The position numbers and the translations under genes are program-made. DNA of 46,677 nt from an uncultured Bacteroidales bacterium (GTDB taxonomy: Bacteria > Bacteroidota > Bacteroidia > Bacteroidales > JAUNSR01), in assembly GCA_947074105.1 (NCBI GenBank), contig CAMTON010000021.1, positions 1-46,677 on the forward strand, written 5' to 3'. Numbering within the stretch: the first letter of the stretch is position 1; each line of letters opens with the position of its first letter. Positions 32,629 to 41,685 of the stretch are shown in pieces. The notes beneath the pieces were generated by a model. It ran no database searches and was not told the origin of the DNA. It saw only the letters and a program-made list of their open reading frames with translations.

Positions 32629-33306
32629 TTATTTTTCGTTTTCGTCATCTTTATTCTCATCCTTTTTCTCTGTCGTTTCTTTTACAGGTTTGACATCTCC
32701 CTTCAACACCGGTAATCCCCAGTGATATTTAGTAGATAATATTCTCAAAACTATTATGGCAGAAGCACAGGCAAGAGGTGAGAATATAGGATTAACTTTA
32801 AGATAGTCAAGAAGACAATAGGTCATTGCTCCGAATACACAGGTGAGAGCATAGATATCTTTTCGGAAAACCAGTGGTTCTTCATTAATAAATATATCCC
32901 TTATAATACTTCCCGCGATACCGGTTATTGTTCCCATAATAATGGCAACCCAGTAAGCATAACCCTGAAATACGGTTTTCTGTACACCAACGACTACAAA
33001 AAGCCCAAGACCGATGGCGTCAAATATAAAAATCGTATTATTCATATGGATAATATATTTTCCAAAGAAAATAACGAAAAGGAGAGCGAACCCTGTAACG
33101 ATAAGATACATATAGTCGGTCATCCAGAAAGGTGTAACATTTATCAGGAGGTCCCTGATGGTTCCACCACCGATAGCTGTTGATAATCCGACGACATAAG
33201 CACCAAACCAATCGAATTCTTTTGTCGAAGCAAGTCGGACACCACTTATCGCAAAAGCGAAGGTTCCGATAATTTCAATAACGTAGAGTAAATTTTTAGC
33301 GTCCAT
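32629..33306 (-). CDS. Trimeric intracellular cation (TRIC) family membrane protein
   Basis: 225 residues from the ATG at 33306 (MDAKNLLYVIEIIGTFAFAI). The longer frame starts at a GTG upstream and would overlap a TTCCTTTG element at 33328-33335 that is close to TAnnTTTG. The protein has seven predicted helices in two related halves, each with the family glycine motif: AISGVRLAST with AIGGGTIRD, and DAIGLGLFVVVGVQKT with GIAGSIIRD. Bacterial TRIC homologues (YicG/UPF0126) are K+-permeable channels, though some lineages have been linked to glycine transport. The C-terminus is a short charged tail (Lys/Glu/Asp). It is the first gene of the TRIC-SDR operon. Confidence 0.9.
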   Translation of the reverse strand: MDAKNLLYVIEIIGTFAFAISGVRLASTKEFDWFGAYVVGLSTAIGGGTIRDLLINVTPFWMTDYMYLIVTGFALLFVIFFGKYIIHMNNTIFIFDAIGLGLFVVVGVQKTVFQGYAYWVAIIMGTITGIAGSIIRDIFINEEPLVFRKDIYALTCVFGAMTYCLLDYLKVNPIFSPLACASAIIVLRILSTKYHWGLPVLKGDVKPVKETTEKKDENKDDENEK

Positions 33307-33450
33307 ATAATGTGTGAAAATATTATGCAAAGGAAATGTTTTTTTCACTTATATTAATATGCTTGAGTCGTTTTTTGAGATGCATAATTATTATTCATAA
33401 AAATCACTTATAAAAAGGAAATTCATATTTCCGTATATGATTTTGATTTT

Positions 33451-33458
33451 TATCTTTG
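33451..33458 (+). promoter_or_regulatory. -7 promoter element of the BamE-tailed gene / nth operon
   Basis: TATCTTTG matches TAnnTTTG and lies 35 bases before the ATG at 33494. Confidence 0.55.
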
Positions 33459-33493
33459 ATTCAAAGTATGAATTAATTATTGTATATTGATAT

Positions 33494-34384
33494 ATGAATT
33501 TTAAGAAAGCCCTGTTACTGATTTATATTTCGCTTTTCTCAGCTCCTTTTATTTTTGCCCAGTCAAAGAAAAATGACAAAGCAGAACCGACTGTTGCCGA
33601 GTATATGAATAAGAATTTTCCGCTTCTTACACCGTCAAGATGGACGCCGGGTGAAGAGTTCGTATATATCGACTCGGCATTGAACGTCACAATTATTGTT
33701 GATACGCTTAAAAATAATGTAGACAATTATACTAACAAGATCTTTACTTTCAGAAACTTTACTGAAAAAACCGATTGGCTGGGCAAATCATCAATATTCC
33801 TGATTTTTGAAGCGGAAGGAAATGTTTATTCTTTCAATACGAGAAAGAATCTCCACGAAATAAGCGATACACTTTATAATCCTCTCATACCGTCTTTTAT
33901 TTCGGTAAAAGAACTTGAAAATGCAAATAAGCTGCTTAAAGGTCGTGAAATGTTTATTCTTGGCAATGAATGGCTCAATGATGAACAGAAAATGCCTACA
34001 TATAAATTTGTTCCGGTCAGAATAGATTATCTGACAATGGGAAACAATCTGAATCCGTACAGGTTATATTTTACATATAAAGGAAATCAATATTATGTAT
34101 ATACAAACCTGTCAAATTCTCTTTACGGAACTTCAAGATATCTTTTTACAAATATGTTTTCTTTTGAAAATCCAAGAAATAAACATAAGGATATAGATGA
34201 TGAGACATGGGAATATATCGTTTCTTCAAGAATAAAGAGAGGAATGACACAAAACGAAGTGCGTCTGTCTATCGGAAAACCTACAGATATAAGAAGAATT
34301 CCGACTTATTCAGGATTAAAAGAGATATGGAGTTATGGCAGCGGACAAACTATTAACTTTTTTGACGCAAGGGTTACTGATTAA
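33494..34384 (+). CDS. Exported protein with C-terminal BamE/SmpA-like domain
   Basis: 296 residues with a signal peptide (KKALLLIYISLFSAPFIFAQ). The central 200 residues are rich in predicted strands and match no family I recognise. The last ~60 residues follow the BamE/SmpA-OmlA pattern: IKRGMTQNEVRLSIGKPTDI, then LKEIWSYGSGQTINFFDARV (GMT..EV...LG.P, then W.Y......F....V). BamE-like domains occur in envelope proteins, including the BAM accessory lipoprotein, but this protein has no lipobox. It starts the operon and is followed after 9 bases by nth. That coupling with a DNA repair gene is probably chance. Confidence 0.75.
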   Translation: MNFKKALLLIYISLFSAPFIFAQSKKNDKAEPTVAEYMNKNFPLLTPSRWTPGEEFVYIDSALNVTIIVDTLKNNVDNYTNKIFTFRNFTEKTDWLGKSSIFLIFEAEGNVYSFNTRKNLHEISDTLYNPLIPSFISVKELENANKLLKGREMFILGNEWLNDEQKMPTYKFVPVRIDYLTMGNNLNPYRLYFTYKGNQYYVYTNLSNSLYGTSRYLFTNMFSFENPRNKHKDIDDETWEYIVSSRIKRGMTQNEVRLSIGKPTDIRRIPTYSGLKEIWSYGSGQTINFFDARVTD

Positions 34385-34393
34385 ATTTAAATT

Positions 34394-35053
34394 ATGCTGA
34401 AAAAAGAAAGATACAGATACATTATAGATTGGTTTAAGGAAAACATGCCGAATCCGGAAACGGAACTGCATTATCATAATCCATATGAATTGCTTGTTGC
34501 AGTTATTCTGTCGGCTCAATGTACTGATAAAAGGGTGAATATGGTAACTCCCGATCTTTTCAGAGCTTTTCCCACACCGGCAAGACTCGCAGAAGCTCCT
34601 GTTGAGGAAATATTTGAATATATAAGATCGATTTCTTACCCGAATAATAAATCAAAACATCTTTCGGGTATGGCAAAAATGCTTATATCCGACTTTAACG
34701 GAGAAGTTCCCGAAGACAGAGATCATCTTCAGAAGCTACCGGGCGTCGGGCGAAAAACAGCAAATGTAATAGCTTCAGTTGTCTTTAATCAGGCAGCAAT
34801 GGCAGTAGATACTCATGTATTCAGAATTTCAAATAGGATCGGTCTGACTAATAATTCAAAGACACCTCTTGAAACAGAAAAAGAGCTTGTCAAAAATATC
34901 TCTGCAGATCTTCTTCCTACAGCTCATCACTGGCTTATACTACACGGGAGATATGTATGTACGGCAAAAAAACCGAAATGCGGCGAATGCGGGATTTCCG
35001 AATGGTGTAAGTTTTTTGCAAAAGCTAATAAAGAAAAATCGAAAAAGGACTGA
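34394..35053 (+). CDS. nth: Endonuclease III
   Basis: 219 residues, normal length. The helix-hairpin-helix motif LPGVGRKTANVI carries the catalytic Lys121, and AVDTHVFR carries Asp139. The C-terminal 4Fe-4S loop has Cys189, Cys196, Cys199 and Cys205 with the classical C-x6-C-x2-C-x5-C spacing. The enzyme removes oxidised pyrimidines and nicks the abasic site by beta-elimination, in base excision repair. It is second in a two-gene operon. Confidence 0.97.
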   Translation: MLKKERYRYIIDWFKENMPNPETELHYHNPYELLVAVILSAQCTDKRVNMVTPDLFRAFPTPARLAEAPVEEIFEYIRSISYPNNKSKHLSGMAKMLISDFNGEVPEDRDHLQKLPGVGRKTANVIASVVFNQAAMAVDTHVFRISNRIGLTNNSKTPLETEKELVKNISADLLPTAHHWLILHGRYVCTAKKPKCGECGISEWCKFFAKANKEKSKKD

Positions 35054-35057
35054 TAAT

Positions 35058-35109
35058 AAAAACAGAATTCCCCGAAGATAGAACAATATCTTCGGGGAAT
35101 TCTGTTTTT
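35058..35109. terminator. Bidirectional 23-bp terminator
   Basis: A perfect 23-bp stem (35058-35080 with 35087-35109) with a 6-base loop and A/T ends on both sides lies 5 bases after nth. It serves nth (+) and the phosphoethanolamine transferase (-). Confidence 0.92.
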
Positions 35110-35126
35110 ATTTCAATATGTAATTT

Positions 35127-36842
35127 TTACCAGACCTGTATGCCTCTTTCTCTCATCATTCTCAGATCTCTTTCTTTCATTCCCAGATCAAGATATGATG
35201 CGGGTTCATCGTGTTCATCAATGAAAAATCTTTCAAAAGGAACAAATTCACTGTTAACAAGCGAATAGCCGGGATCCTGATATGGTGTAGATATCATTCC
35301 TATATCAAGCATTGTATGGAAAACAGCTTTTGAACTTGCAGTTTTTGTATTGTTGTTATAAGCGTTATTTACAATAGCAGGATTTATTGTTATATACTGA
35401 GGTGAAAACCACATTATGAAAGGAATATGCAACTGATAATATGTCGGAACGGGAGCACAATGAAGGAACATATTTCGCTCGTCATCCATAAGATCTTCTC
35501 CGTGATCAGAAAGATAAAGCATGGAGGAAACGATATTTCTTGATTCCAGACTATTTATTATGCCTGAAATAACCCTGTCTGTATGGCGAAGGGAATTATC
35601 ATATGCATTTTCCAGAACCGGACGGTTTTTTATCCTGAATGATGAAGCTGTATAAGGCTGAAAATATATATCCTCATCTTCAAATCTCTGACTATATTCA
35701 AAATGTGATCCGTAAGAATGGAAAACTATGAACATAGAATCGTCGGTACTGTCAAGAAGCTCATCAATGTGCTCTACGGCCTGAATATCCTGCGGATGTA
35801 GTTTAGCATCTTCGCGGGAATAAAGACGGATCACGGTGTCGGCTTCATTCATAAAATTATCGACAAAAGCTTTATCCGGAATCTGATTGGATATGAAAGC
35901 GGTTGAGAAGCCGGCCTCCTTAAAAGCTGTCACAATACTTTTAGAACTGTATATATCCTCAAAGTTATCCGCACTTGCGAAAGACAATATCATAGGTACT
36001 ATCTTATGTGTAATATTCGCTTCTGTCAAAGCATCAGTAAAAACTATAATGTCATTCCGTTGCGAGAGATTCGGATTTGTCGGTTTATTATATCCGTAAA
36101 GCTGCCAGTTTGCCGCACGGGAGGTTTCACCGATCATAAGAACATATACTTCCCTTTGCGGATTGTCAGTCAGCATCTGATTAGGCGTTCTTTGAGCCAG
36201 AAAGCGGAAATTACGGTTATTATCAGTATGATGAAGTGTCTTGACATATTTATCTCCTGCAAAATAAAGATTATACACAGCATTTACAGGATAAATATCA
36301 TGATTAAGTGAAAAACTTAAGCCTTTAGAAGAATTTACAAAAAGCAGAATTATACCAAGAAGAGCTGTACAACCTGAAATCTCGCAGCTTTTAAGCCTCC
36401 ATCTTTTAGAAAGTTTGGCTTTTGAGAAAATAGAAATTACAGCAAAAACAGTAGCGGAAAAATAGACTACACATGCCAGAAGAACAACCGGCCAGATAAG
36501 TCCCATAAGCTCTCCGGATTCGCCGGAATCACTTGTAACGATAGTTAAAAACATATCAGGTGAAACAACAGCCTCATTAAAAAGATAGAGTAAAACAAGC
36601 TGATAACCATTGATTAACTGAAGGAAAAATAAGAAAACGAATATATATCCGGGCTTTCCGAATAAATTCAGCAATAGCATATAAAGTGACAAAGGTAATA
36701 ATACGGAAGCCATTTTAACCCATAAACTAAGGGGTTCTGTCATCGCAAGTGCCACACACGGCAAAATCATCAATAAAAGAAACAATATATACAGAGTATA
36801 TTGACTCGGTCTGTATTGTTTAAGTTTTAGCAAAAAATCCAT
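35127..36842 (-). CDS. Phosphoethanolamine transferase (EptA-like)
   Basis: 571 residues from the ATG at 36842. The frame extends six codons to a TTG that lies inside the -7 element at 36858-36865, so that start is unlikely. About five N-terminal membrane helices precede a periplasmic alkaline-phosphatase-type domain. Zinc and catalytic motifs are visible: MIGETSRAANWQLYGYNKPTNP (Glu ligand), a catalytic Thr in NITHKIVPM, FHSYGSHFEY, and SDHGED (Asp/His ligands). The family moves phosphoethanolamine from phosphatidylethanolamine to lipid A or core sugars in the outer leaflet. The acceptor is not determinable here. Known members lower polymyxin binding, but that effect is not shown by sequence. 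It is monocistronic. Confidence 0.9.
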   Translation of the reverse strand: MDFLLKLKQYRPSQYTLYILFLLLMILPCVALAMTEPLSLWVKMASVLLPLSLYMLLLNLFGKPGYIFVFLFFLQLINGYQLVLLYLFNEAVVSPDMFLTIVTSDSGESGELMGLIWPVVLLACVVYFSATVFAVISIFSKAKLSKRWRLKSCEISGCTALLGIILLFVNSSKGLSFSLNHDIYPVNAVYNLYFAGDKYVKTLHHTDNNRNFRFLAQRTPNQMLTDNPQREVYVLMIGETSRAANWQLYGYNKPTNPNLSQRNDIIVFTDALTEANITHKIVPMILSFASADNFEDIYSSKSIVTAFKEAGFSTAFISNQIPDKAFVDNFMNEADTVIRLYSREDAKLHPQDIQAVEHIDELLDSTDDSMFIVFHSYGSHFEYSQRFEDEDIYFQPYTASSFRIKNRPVLENAYDNSLRHTDRVISGIINSLESRNIVSSMLYLSDHGEDLMDDERNMFLHCAPVPTYYQLHIPFIMWFSPQYITINPAIVNNAYNNNTKTASSKAVFHTMLDIGMISTPYQDPGYSLVNSEFVPFERFFIDEHDEPASYLDLGMKERDLRMMRERGIQVW

Positions 36843-36857
36843 AAATTTAAATTTGCC

Positions 36858-36865
36858 CAAAAGTA
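36858..36865 (-). promoter_or_regulatory. -7 promoter element of the phosphoethanolamine transferase gene
   Basis: The minus strand reads TACTTTTG (TAnnTTTG), 15 bases before the ATG at 36842. The predicted leader is only about 10 bases. Confidence 0.55.
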
Positions 36866-37053
36866 ATTGTTTAAAAATTCAAAAACACATTTTTTTAATA
36901 ATATCGACACAGGGTTTTAATAATTATTTTTAAATATTCATTTTCAGTTTTAAACACAAAACATCAGCTTTTGAATATCCGTATAATTATTACATCAATA
37001 TTCATTTTAAACAATTTATATACAATTTATGTTCTGTTTTTATGCATTTTTCG

Positions 37054-37061
37054 TACTTTTG
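37054..37061 (+). promoter_or_regulatory. -7 promoter element of nhaC
   Basis: TACTTTTG (TAnnTTTG), 32 bases before the ATG at 37094. The rest of the 250-base divergent gap (36843-37093) is AT-rich with no further feature seen. Confidence 0.55.
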
Positions 37062-37093
37062 CAATCACCTAAACGAAAAGAGAATAACAATAA

Positions 37094-38605
37094 ATGAACA
37101 ATAAAGTTTTACCGTCGTTCAAAATTTCCCTGATCCCTATAATTTCGCTTGTTTCTTTGCTTATCTTCAATGTATCAATTTTCGGAGATGAAGCATTAGA
37201 CGGATCCATTCAGATAGTTCTTCTTCTGGCATCAGCTATAACCTGCGCAATTTCTATTATTAAATACAAATATCGCTGGGAAAAGTTTGAAAAAGGCTTT
37301 ATACGCAATATTGCGAATTCTATACCGGCTATACTTGTACTTCTCCTTATCGGAGCAATGGCAGGTACATGGATGATGAGCGGTATTATACCCGGAATGA
37401 TTTATTACGGGGTAAAAATCATAAACCCTACGATATTCCTTGCCACTGCGTGTCTTGTTTCCGCTATAATTTCGGTTTGTACCGGAAGTTCATGGACAAC
37501 AATTGCAACTATTGGTGTCGGTCTTATCGGAATCGGAAAGGCTCTTGGGTTTGATACAGGCTGGGTAGCGGGAGCGATTATTTCGGGAGCTTATTTTGGT
37601 GATAAAGTCTCTCCTCTTTCAGAAACTACAAATATGGCAGCTACGACTGCAGGAACGAATATATTTTCACATATACGTTATATGATGATAACTACGGTTC
37701 CGTCGTTTGTAATAACTCTGATCATCTTCCTTGTTTATGGATTCTTTGTAACTCCTCACGGAGATGTAAATGCTGCAGAATTAAGCAATCTTATTGATCA
37801 GAAATATAACATCACTCCTTTTCTGTTTATTATTCCTGTTATAGTAATGATACTTATAGCAAGAAAAATACCTGCAATAATCGTTCTTTTCATAGGAACA
37901 GTGTTAGGTCTGATAGGAGTTCTTGTGTTCCAGCCGAATATATCTTCAATGATAAATGAAACACCGCTTAATACGATTTCGGAAAAGCTTGTAATAGCTA
38001 TAAAATCAGCTTACGGTCCTATATCTCCTGAAACTGGTGATGCAATGCTTAATTCTCTTGTTTCAACCAAGGGTATGAGCGGAATGCTTAACACCGTATG
38101 GCTTATAATCTGTGCGATGTGTTTCGGCGGAGCTCTTGAAGCAAGTGGAATGCTGGAGGTTCTTACAAGAAAGATGGTATCGATGATGAAATCTACTTTC
38201 TCAACTGTAGCATCAACATCAGCAGCATGTCTTTTCCTGAATTTCTCTACGGGGGATCAGTATATATCTATACTTATACCGGGCAGAATGTTTTCTTCAA
38301 TCTATCAGAAGAAAGGATATCGTCCGGAACTTTTAAGCCGAACTCTTGAAGATTCAGCCACAGTGACATCGGTTCTTATACCGTGGAACAGTTGTGGTAT
38401 GGCTCAGTCGTCAGTGCTTGGTGTTGCGACTCTGACATATCTTCCATTTTGTTTCTTCAATATTCTTAGTCCGATAATGACATTGCTTGTCGCTGCCACT
38501 AAGTTTAAAATTGTGGAAAGCAAGGAGATTATGGCAAAAGCGGCAGCAGACGAACTTGCAGCTAATCCTATTGCAGAGACATCTAACGTAGATCTTATTA
38601 TATGA
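37094..38605 (+). CDS. nhaC: Na+/H+ antiporter NhaC family
   Basis: 503 residues with about 12 membrane helices. NhaC signatures are present: GTWMMSGIIPGMIYYG, SVCTGSSWTTIATIGVGLIG, AGAIISGAYFGDKVSPLSETTNMA, and later FLNFSTGDQYISILIPGRMF and TSVLIPWNSCGMAQSSVLGV. The family exchanges cytoplasmic Na+ for protons, and some members couple this to organic acids such as malate/lactate. The nearest known role is Na+/H+ exchange. It has its own promoter and no obvious terminator until the hairpin at 38775-38812. Confidence 0.92.
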   Translation: MNNKVLPSFKISLIPIISLVSLLIFNVSIFGDEALDGSIQIVLLLASAITCAISIIKYKYRWEKFEKGFIRNIANSIPAILVLLLIGAMAGTWMMSGIIPGMIYYGVKIINPTIFLATACLVSAIISVCTGSSWTTIATIGVGLIGIGKALGFDTGWVAGAIISGAYFGDKVSPLSETTNMAATTAGTNIFSHIRYMMITTVPSFVITLIIFLVYGFFVTPHGDVNAAELSNLIDQKYNITPFLFIIPVIVMILIARKIPAIIVLFIGTVLGLIGVLVFQPNISSMINETPLNTISEKLVIAIKSAYGPISPETGDAMLNSLVSTKGMSGMLNTVWLIICAMCFGGALEASGMLEVLTRKMVSMMKSTFSTVASTSAACLFLNFSTGDQYISILIPGRMFSSIYQKKGYRPELLSRTLEDSATVTSVLIPWNSCGMAQSSVLGVATLTYLPFCFFNILSPIMTLLVAATKFKIVESKEIMAKAAADELAANPIAETSNVDLII

Positions 38606-38745
38606 TAAACTATAATTAATATGGTGAGTTTTCAGATATTTAATTCAAGTTTTCAGACATTACTTTTTTTAAAAATTGCCTGACCTTTTTTATTACACCT
38701 TAATATTATTACAACAATTTATATATCTCATTACCTAAACACATT

Positions 38746-38790
38746 ATGAATTCTGATCTTGAATATAAATGCAGACAGGGTGACCTTTAA
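38746..38790 (+). other. Possible 14-codon ORF ending in a terminator stem
   Basis: The frame encodes MNSDLEYKCRQGDL, and its stop falls in the loop of the hairpin at 38775-38812. No -7 element is visible upstream. It could be a leaderless small peptide, a small RNA end, or simply the distant nhaC terminator. Confidence 0.25.
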
Positions 38791-38812
38791 TTTGGGATCA
38801 CCCTGTTTTTTT
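38775..38812 (+). terminator. Rho-independent terminator downstream of nhaC
   Basis: ACAGGGTGA (38775-38783) pairs with TCACCCTGT (38798-38806), followed by a run of T. It lies 170 bases after the nhaC stop. Confidence 0.85.
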
Positions 38813-39007
38813 AATGCATATTGTTTAATGTTATAACAGAGAGGTATGTCCGGCGACTAATAAATTCCAATATAATACGTTTGTATAAAATACTTCACTT
38901 AATATACAGAGAATAAAAATTGAGTTACATTATGCAATTCATATGAAAAGATATGATACGAACTTCTCAATCTGAAAATCAGAATTAGATTTTAGGTAAT
39001 CATAATA

Positions 39008-39050
39008 AAAAAAACGGGAAACTGATATGAAATCAGCTTCCCGTTTTTTT
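39008..39050. terminator. Bidirectional terminator after feoAB
   Basis: A stem of up to 19 pairs with one mismatch (39008-39026 with 39032-39050, core ACGGGAA/TTCCCGT) has A/T tracts on both sides. It lies 24 bases past the feoAB stop. Confidence 0.88.
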
Positions 39051-39073
39051 GTTACGGATATATTCTTATGATT

Positions 39074-41587
39074 CTAAAAAATGCGAATTAATATCTGATA
39101 TACTATAAATGTTGTTACCCAGGCAAGAAGTGTTGTATACAATATTGTAAATAATCCCCACCATATACTGCCGGATTCCTTTGTAATAGCCGTAATAGTT
39201 GCAATACAAGGGAAATAAATAAGAACGAATATAATAAAGCTGACAGCAATAAGAGGCGTAAAATTAGGCTCTCCTGTCATTGGATTTATATCTTTCAGTT
39301 TTCTTGAAAGAGCCTGTTCGTTGAACGCGTCATCTGTTTCTTCATAAACTACATCATCGGTGTATAAAACACCAAGAGTACTTACAATAAGCTCTTTTGC
39401 ACCGACTCCGGAAATAAGAGCAACATTGATTTTCCAGTTAAATCCAAGCGGCTCGAATATCGGTTCGAAGAAAACACCTATTTTCCCTATATATGAATTC
39501 TTCTGTCTGTTGATTTCTTTTATCGCTTCAATGTGACCTATTGCATGCTCAAGAGCGTCCTGTAAGGAATCCTGATTTAGGACCGGCATTTCCTTATCAA
39601 TGTCGTATTGGGCCTGAAGAGCCTCTATCTGTTCATCAAATACAGGGTCCTGAGCTGTAGTTCTTGGGAAATAACTTAAGAACCATATAATGACAGAAGC
39701 AACAAGAATTATACCTCCCATCTTAGACAGATATGCATATGCTTTATGCCACATGTGAGTCAGCGTACTCTTAAGAGTAGGAAGTCTGTAAGGAGGAAGT
39801 TCCATAACAAACGGTGTATCCTCTCCCTTAAACATAAACCGGTGAAACAGTTTAGCCATCAGTACGGCAAGAATTACTCCTATCGAATAGATTATAAGAA
39901 GTGCTATAGTAGCATGATTCGGAAAAAACGTTCCGATCAGAAGTATATATATAGGCAGACGGGCACTACATGAAATAAGCGGATTTATAAGCATTGTTAT
40001 AAGTCTGCTTTTAGGGTCTTCAATCGTTCTCGCCGACATGATGGAAGGTACGGTACAACCAAACCCCATTACAAGCGGAATGAAAGATTTACCGTGCAGT
40101 CCCATTCTGTGCATTATCTTATCCATTATAAAGGCTACACGTGCCATATAGCCGGAATCCTCCATGAACGAGATAAAGAAATAAAGAATCATAATATTAG
40201 GAAGAAATATTATTACACCTCCCACTCCTCCTATTATACCGTCGACAATAAGATCATGTAACGGTCCTGGCGGCATATATTTCTCAAATAAGCCTGAAAT
40301 GAAGTTTACTATTGATTCAATCCAGTCCATCGGATGCTGCCCCAGAGAAAACGTAGCCTGGAACATAACCCATATTACAAGAAGAAATATAGGAAACCCG
40401 AAGGCTTTTCCCGTTACAACTTCATCAATATGACGCGTAATGATATTTTCTGTTTGCCGCCCGGGTGTATATGTTTCTTTTAAAGCTCCTGTAATAAAAC
40501 CATATTTGGCATCAGTGATTACAGATTCAATATCTTCCTGATAGACTTTCTCTACATTATTGTCAAGACTGTCTCTTAATTCAACCCATTTCGGATAATC
40601 AGGGTTTTTACTCAATATCTTTTCTATTTCCGCATCTCTTTCCAGCAGTTTTATTGCCAGATAACGTGGCGAAAACTGCTTCATCTCAAGATCTGAACTT
40701 TTAATGGCTTCTTTCAGCTTATAAATAGCTTTTTCAACCACAGGTCCATGATTAATATGAATATGACGGACAATAGGATTTTTATTTTCATAAACCTGAA
40801 TTACAGTATCAAAAAGATTGTCAATTCCTTTAGAATATTTTGATACAGTAGGTACTATAGGTGTTCCGAGAAGCACTTCCAGTTGTTTATAATCCAGTAT
40901 AGCTCCGCTTTTCTGAAGTTCATCATACATGTTAAGTGCTATGACCATACGCATATCCATATCGATAAGCTGTGTGGTCAGATAAAGATTACGTTCAAGG
41001 TTCGAAGCTGCCACAACGTTGATGATAACATCGGGAAGCTCTTCAAAAAGCTGTTTCCTTACGTATCTCTCTTCTGGAGAATATGCAGTAAGGGAATATG
41101 TACCGGGTAAATCAAAAATATTGAATGTATATCCGTTATATTTAAATACTCCTTTTTTTGCTTCAACTGTAACTCCACTATAATTGCCGACGTGCTCCTT
41201 TGCATCGGATGCAACATTAAAGAGCGATGTCTTACCACAGTTAGGATTTCCTACAAGAGCGACATTTATCACCTTACTTTGTTGCTCATACTGATTTCGC
41301 ACTTCGTCGGGATGCGCTTCAATTGAAGAAAGTTCCCTGCTTGGAATATCATTTACAGTATCTCCAAGTGGCATAATCTCAATCATTTCAGCTTCTTTTC
41401 GTCTTAAAGAAACATCATAATCAAGAATCTTATATTTAATAGGATCGTTAAGAGGGGCATTCATAACTGCTGTAACTACCTTGCCCTTAATAAATCCCAT
41501 CTCAATGACTCTTTTCCTAAAAGCACCGTGTCCAAGAACTTTAACGATAACACCTTTTTCTCCGCTTTTGAGATCTGATAGACGCAT
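39074..41587 (-). CDS. feoB: Ferrous iron transporter, fused FeoA-FeoB
   Basis: 837 residues. Residues 1-75 are a FeoA SH3-like domain (MRLSDLKSGEKGVIVKVLG...RKRVIEMGFIKG). After a linker comes the FeoB GTPase: G1 GNPNCGKTS, G3 DLPGTYSLT, G4 NMYD. The membrane part follows with two Gate-like motifs (LLVIWVMFQATFSLG; INPLISCSARLPIYILL with Cys; FVLIYFPCIATITAITKE with Cys). FeoB imports Fe2+ across the inner membrane. The fused form is known in Bacteroidetes such as Porphyromonas. Upstream, CATCTTTG is a near match to TAnnTTTG. The Cys-rich FeoB partner is not adjacent but lies 5 kb away at 46241. Confidence 0.95.
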   Translation of the reverse strand: MRLSDLKSGEKGVIVKVLGHGAFRKRVIEMGFIKGKVVTAVMNAPLNDPIKYKILDYDVSLRRKEAEMIEIMPLGDTVNDIPSRELSSIEAHPDEVRNQYEQQSKVINVALVGNPNCGKTSLFNVASDAKEHVGNYSGVTVEAKKGVFKYNGYTFNIFDLPGTYSLTAYSPEERYVRKQLFEELPDVIINVVAASNLERNLYLTTQLIDMDMRMVIALNMYDELQKSGAILDYKQLEVLLGTPIVPTVSKYSKGIDNLFDTVIQVYENKNPIVRHIHINHGPVVEKAIYKLKEAIKSSDLEMKQFSPRYLAIKLLERDAEIEKILSKNPDYPKWVELRDSLDNNVEKVYQEDIESVITDAKYGFITGALKETYTPGRQTENIITRHIDEVVTGKAFGFPIFLLVIWVMFQATFSLGQHPMDWIESIVNFISGLFEKYMPPGPLHDLIVDGIIGGVGGVIIFLPNIMILYFFISFMEDSGYMARVAFIMDKIMHRMGLHGKSFIPLVMGFGCTVPSIMSARTIEDPKSRLITMLINPLISCSARLPIYILLIGTFFPNHATIALLIIYSIGVILAVLMAKLFHRFMFKGEDTPFVMELPPYRLPTLKSTLTHMWHKAYAYLSKMGGIILVASVIIWFLSYFPRTTAQDPVFDEQIEALQAQYDIDKEMPVLNQDSLQDALEHAIGHIEAIKEINRQKNSYIGKIGVFFEPIFEPLGFNWKINVALISGVGAKELIVSTLGVLYTDDVVYEETDDAFNEQALSRKLKDINPMTGEPNFTPLIAVSFIIFVLIYFPCIATITAITKESGSIWWGLFTILYTTLLAWVTTFIVYQILIRIF

Positions 41588-41685
41588 ATTCTTATACCTT
41601 TTTTATTTTTGTGCAAAGATGAATAAAAAATATTGATTATATGTAAAAGAGAGCATGTTTATTTAAAATAATTACAAATAGCATC

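Larger units (their letters stand above)
38606..39073. other. Intergenic stretch between nhaC and feoAB
   Basis: 468 bases. It contains the short frame at 38746-38790 ending in a terminator (38775-38812), and the bidirectional terminator at 39008-39050. Nothing else recognisable was seen. Confidence 0.6.
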
